DNA from: Prevotellamassilia sp.
Lineage (GTDB): Bacteria; Bacteroidota; Bacteroidia; Bacteroidales; Bacteroidaceae
NCBI GenBank assembly: GCA_018383375.1
Contig: JAHAWW010000313.1
Span: 1-7,701, forward strand
Direction of reading: 5' to 3'
Length of the DNA stretch: 7,701 bases
A model generated the notes under the pieces. It saw only the letters and a program-made list of their open reading frames with translations, ran no database searches and was not told where the DNA came from. Position 1 is the stretch's first letter, and the number at the start of each line of letters is the position of its first letter. Of the stretch, positions 6,295 through 7,701 are shown piece by piece. The translations under genes and the position numbers were made by a program.

Positions 6295-6993
6295 CTACTT
6301 GAGTTCCAATGTGTAGCTTTTGCCTCTATCAGACTCGATTTTTAAGTTGCTATGTTCTTCAATGATAGGCTTCACACGTTTGATGAGCGTGTAAAGTGTG
6401 TCGCTGGCATCAGGTTTATTAGGCCAGAGACGGTCACATATCTCTTGTTTTGAAAGAGAATGACCCTCTGAGTTCATGAACATTTCAAGCAGAGTGTGCT
6501 GCATAGGTGTGAGACGAATATGCTCACCCTTTGTTGTCATGAACTTCTCGTTAGCATAGACAAGTCCGCCATAGTGCATACCATCAATGAGAAGTTCCGG
6601 CTTGAATCGTCTCCTATACCAAAGACTACCCATCATCCATAGTATTCCTGCAACCAAAAGCGCCCCTGATGCTCTTTGGTCAGATAGCATAAAGACAGTC
6701 ATGAAATCGCAGTTTGCCTCTGCCACCATTTCTGTCTCTTGCCTCTCACCTCGGCGAACTGTTCTCATGGCAATACATGCTGTATCTTTCAATTCTGCAA
6801 TTGTAAGATAGTTGCGGTAACATCGGATGGTATCAGCACTGACCACGTCACACCGCATCTCAGCCAGTGTAAGTTCCAATGCATTGTTTACATCCTTATC
6901 AATTCTGTCAGATGCACTTCGATAGCTACACATGCTCGAACAGAAAGCAGACGCCATGATAAAGAGGAACATTAAAAATGGAAGTTTCTTCAT
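6295..6993 (-). CDS. Membrane-anchored ToxR-like winged-helix transcription regulator
   Basis: This 232-residue protein appears to be a one-component regulator that spans the inner membrane. Residues ~4-20 (after MKK) form a hydrophobic N-terminal segment. Residues ~24-108 would be periplasmic and carry four cysteines (48, 58, 73, 95), enough for two disulfides. A second hydrophobic segment at ~109-126 (GALLVAGILWMMGSLW) is followed by YRRRF, placing the C-terminus in the cytoplasm by the positive-inside rule. Residues ~140-232 look like an OmpR/PhoB C-terminal DNA-binding domain: the LTPMQHTLLEMFMN helix (161-174), LSKQEICDRLWPN (180-192), the recognition helix DTLYTLIKRVKPIIEE (198-213), and the wing IESDRGKSYTLEL. 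There is no receiver domain and no kinase partner. This order is the reverse of ToxR, where the DNA-binding domain is N-terminal. The gene precedes the outer membrane protein gene in the same direction. The ligand is unknown; the N-terminal segment could instead be a cleaved signal peptide. Confidence 0.85.
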   Translation of the reverse strand: MKKLPFLMFLFIMASAFCSSMCSYRSASDRIDKDVNNALELTLAEMRCDVVSADTIRCYRNYLTIAELKDTACIAMRTVRRGERQETEMVAEANCDFMTVFMLSDQRASGALLVAGILWMMGSLWYRRRFKPELLIDGMHYGGLVYANEKFMTTKGEHIRLTPMQHTLLEMFMNSEGHSLSKQEICDRLWPNKPDASDTLYTLIKRVKPIIEEHSNLKIESDRGKSYTLELK

Positions 6994-7149
6994 ACTTTAA
7001 TCGTTGTTACATTGATTGACGCCATTTTCATTTGCACTTTTAAATCGTAGAATCGGCTATATAGTCAACAAGCAAGTGCAATATTAAGGAAAATGTTTGA
7101 AGCACTCTTTCACTGGAGTTGAAAAATTGTGAACTTTCAAGATAGAAAT
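6994..7149. other. Upstream region of the regulator gene
   Basis: This A/T-rich stretch contains no gene. It holds a candidate promoter (7042-7071) inside an 8-bp inverted repeat. By eye I see no CTGACA direct repeats here, so the regulator may not control its own gene through the motif at 6258-6290. Confidence 0.6.
7032..7081 (-). promoter_or_regulatory. Candidate promoter of the regulator gene within an 8-bp inverted repeat
   Basis: On the minus strand a TTG (7069-7071) is followed after exactly 19 nt by TACGATTT (7042-7049), close to the Bacteroidota TTTG/TAnnTTTG promoter layout. It would give a leader of about 40 nt. The box pair is enclosed by TTGCACTT (7032-7039) and AAGTGCAA (7074-7081), perfect inverted copies whose centres are 42 bp apart, about four helical turns. 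The inverted repeat may be an operator or a chance pair. Confidence 0.35.
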
Positions 7150-7245
7150 GCGAAAGGGAGCGAAGGGGGCTACGGGTCACAGCCAGACAAGCCATGAAAG
7201 TTGGAGCAAGCCGAGAGCAATCAAACTTGTTTGAATTACCGAGGC
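7150..7245 (+). repeat. Dispersed ~95-bp repeat, copy B
   Basis: This is the second copy of the repeat at 3802-3896, in the same orientation, with 7167-7245 matching 3818-3896 at 77 of 79 positions. It ends just before a different sequence (CCCTTTCAGGGC), while copy A runs into the tandem 46-bp repeats, so the shared unit has a sharp right edge at GAGGC. The two copies bracket the regulator and outer membrane protein genes. Confidence 0.9.
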
Positions 7246-7256
7246 CCTTTCAGGGC
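7244..7256. repeat. Short hairpin GCCCT-TTC-AGGGC, inverted partner at 7665-7677
   Basis: GCCCTTTCAGGGC is a 5-bp stem with a 3-nt loop. Its exact reverse complement, GCCCTGAAAGGGC, is at 7665-7677. The pair encloses most of the non-coding right end of the window and may mark the ends of a small repeat unit. It may also be a common short motif of this genome. Confidence 0.5.
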
Positions 7257-7385
7257 TTGCTCCGCCGCTCAACAACATACAAATGCATGCCACATACAAA
7301 TCCTGTTTCAAACGCCCCACCCTCCCTACTTTGTCTTTTTCGTTTCGCTGCTCAATGCTTATCTTTGGGGCAAGGAAGAAGAGAC

Positions 7386-7415
7386 AGCCCCGCAAAGGGG
7401 CTTTATTTTTCATTT
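7386..7415 (+). terminator. Hairpin followed by T-rich tract
   Basis: AGCCCC (7386-7391) and GGGGCT (7397-7402) form a 6-bp GC-rich stem with a 5-nt loop, followed by TTATTTTTCATTTT. This looks like an intrinsic terminator on the plus strand, but no plus-strand gene ends here. It could equally be one piece of a dispersed intergenic element. Confidence 0.3.
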
Positions 7416-7609
7416 TCAAGCACTTACAGCCACAAGAACAGCACCTGCGGGGCCTATTCCCGTAGCCTCAGGCCTTATGCGCGTACGTATTTTCCTTATG
7501 ATTAGTTTCTGCGAAGGCCTTTTGGCGTGTTTTTTCCCCTCATCTGCATCAGCCCACATGGTTTTTCAACTTTTCTCCAACTTTTTTTGTCACACTCAAC
7601 CCCACTTTT

Positions 7610-7660
7610 GAACACACAATTGGAGGGGCTGTAGAGCTGAATGGAAAAAATTGTGTGTTC
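7610..7660. repeat. Perfect 12-bp inverted repeat with 27-nt loop
   Basis: GAACACACAATT (7610-7621) and AATTGTGTGTTC (7649-7660) are perfect inverted copies separated by 27 nt, forming a long stem. No T-run follows the stem on the plus strand, and on the minus strand AAAAG follows, so it is not a standard terminator. The hairpin GCCCTGAAAGGGC lies 4 nt to the right. Confidence 0.75.
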
Positions 7661-7701
7661 GGCCGCCCTGAAAGGGCAGCCAAACACGGATGAAATGCTT
7701 C

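Larger units (their letters stand above)
7246..7701. other. 456-bp non-coding right end with hairpins
   Basis: I see no supportable gene. Open frames on both strands of 60-136 codons have no domain, no signal sequence and odd composition (rich in Ser, Thr, His, Arg or Phe). Several begin inside the repeat at 7150-7245. What can be seen is a set of structured elements: a hairpin with a following T-rich tract at 7386-7415, a pyrimidine-rich tract around 7560-7590, a 12-bp inverted repeat at 7610-7660 and a short hairpin at 7665-7677. The stretch could be a collection of intergenic repeats or the leader of a gene beyond the window. Confidence 0.6.

Noticed and set aside
6936..6945. A lipoprotein signal at Cys18 of the regulator
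   Set aside because: The residues before it (SAF-C) do not fit a lipobox, and the protein needs to stay in the inner membrane with a cytoplasmic DNA-binding end.
7150..7245. Possible CRISPR array from the repeated units
   Set aside because: The units are few, of unequal spacing and tied to hairpin cores; there are no regular spacers and no cas genes.
3802..7245. Composite transposon bracketed by insertion sequences
   Set aside because: The flanking repeats are under 100 bp, carry no transposase, and show no clear target duplications; a recombination-prone intergenic repeat fits better.
7177..7419. An 80-codon minus-strand frame covering copy B of the repeat
   Set aside because: Its C-terminal part is simply the translated repeat, and the hairpin at 7386-7402 lies inside it.
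7201..7611. A 136-codon plus-strand frame at the right end
   Set aside because: It begins inside the dispersed repeat, has irregular composition with no domain or signal sequence, and overlaps two other equally poor frames.

Overview
The window looks like chromosomal DNA of a Bacteroidota bacterium, most likely from the Prevotellaceae or a close relative. The evidence is a Bacteroides-type galM / sugar-permease / galK cluster, an outer membrane beta-barrel protein of the type common in this phylum, start codons without clear Shine-Dalgarno sequences, and promoter-like sites that fit the TTTG...TAnnTTTG pattern better than the E. coli pattern. I inferred the taxon from protein and layout style, not from a search. 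All five convincing genes lie on the minus strand.

Right to left, in the direction of transcription: (1) 6994-7701 is a long non-coding stretch with hairpins, a 12-bp perfect inverted repeat and one copy of a ~95-bp dispersed repeat. (2) 6295-6993 encodes a small membrane-anchored winged-helix regulator of ToxR-like layout: two membrane segments, a periplasmic part with four cysteines, and a cytoplasmic OmpR/PhoB-type DNA-binding domain. (3) 6154-6294 is a regulatory gap with three exact-period 11-bp direct repeats, an overlapping 9-bp inverted repeat and a possible promoter. (4) 4102-6153 encodes a 683-residue outer membrane beta-barrel protein with a TonB-receptor-like plug. (5) 3714-4101 is a non-coding, repeat-rich gap holding the second copy of the ~95-bp repeat plus tandem repeats around the core CAAACTTGTTTGA.

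(6) 20-3713 is a galactose-use cluster: galM (aldose 1-epimerase), a fucose-permease-type sugar transporter and galK (galactokinase). Together these would import galactose across the inner membrane, convert the beta to the alpha anomer, and phosphorylate it to galactose-1-phosphate. galT and galE are not in the window. A terminator-like hairpin lies between galM and the transporter.

The most interesting part is the regulator/outer-membrane-protein pair. The 11-bp direct-repeat spacing between them is what OmpR/PhoB-type winged helices usually bind, so they may form a self-contained periplasm-sensing one-component system that controls its own surface receptor. The pair is more A/T-rich than the gal genes where sampled and is bracketed by two direct copies of the ~95-bp repeat, so it may be a transferable or exchangeable cassette. 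That is inference and has not been tested.
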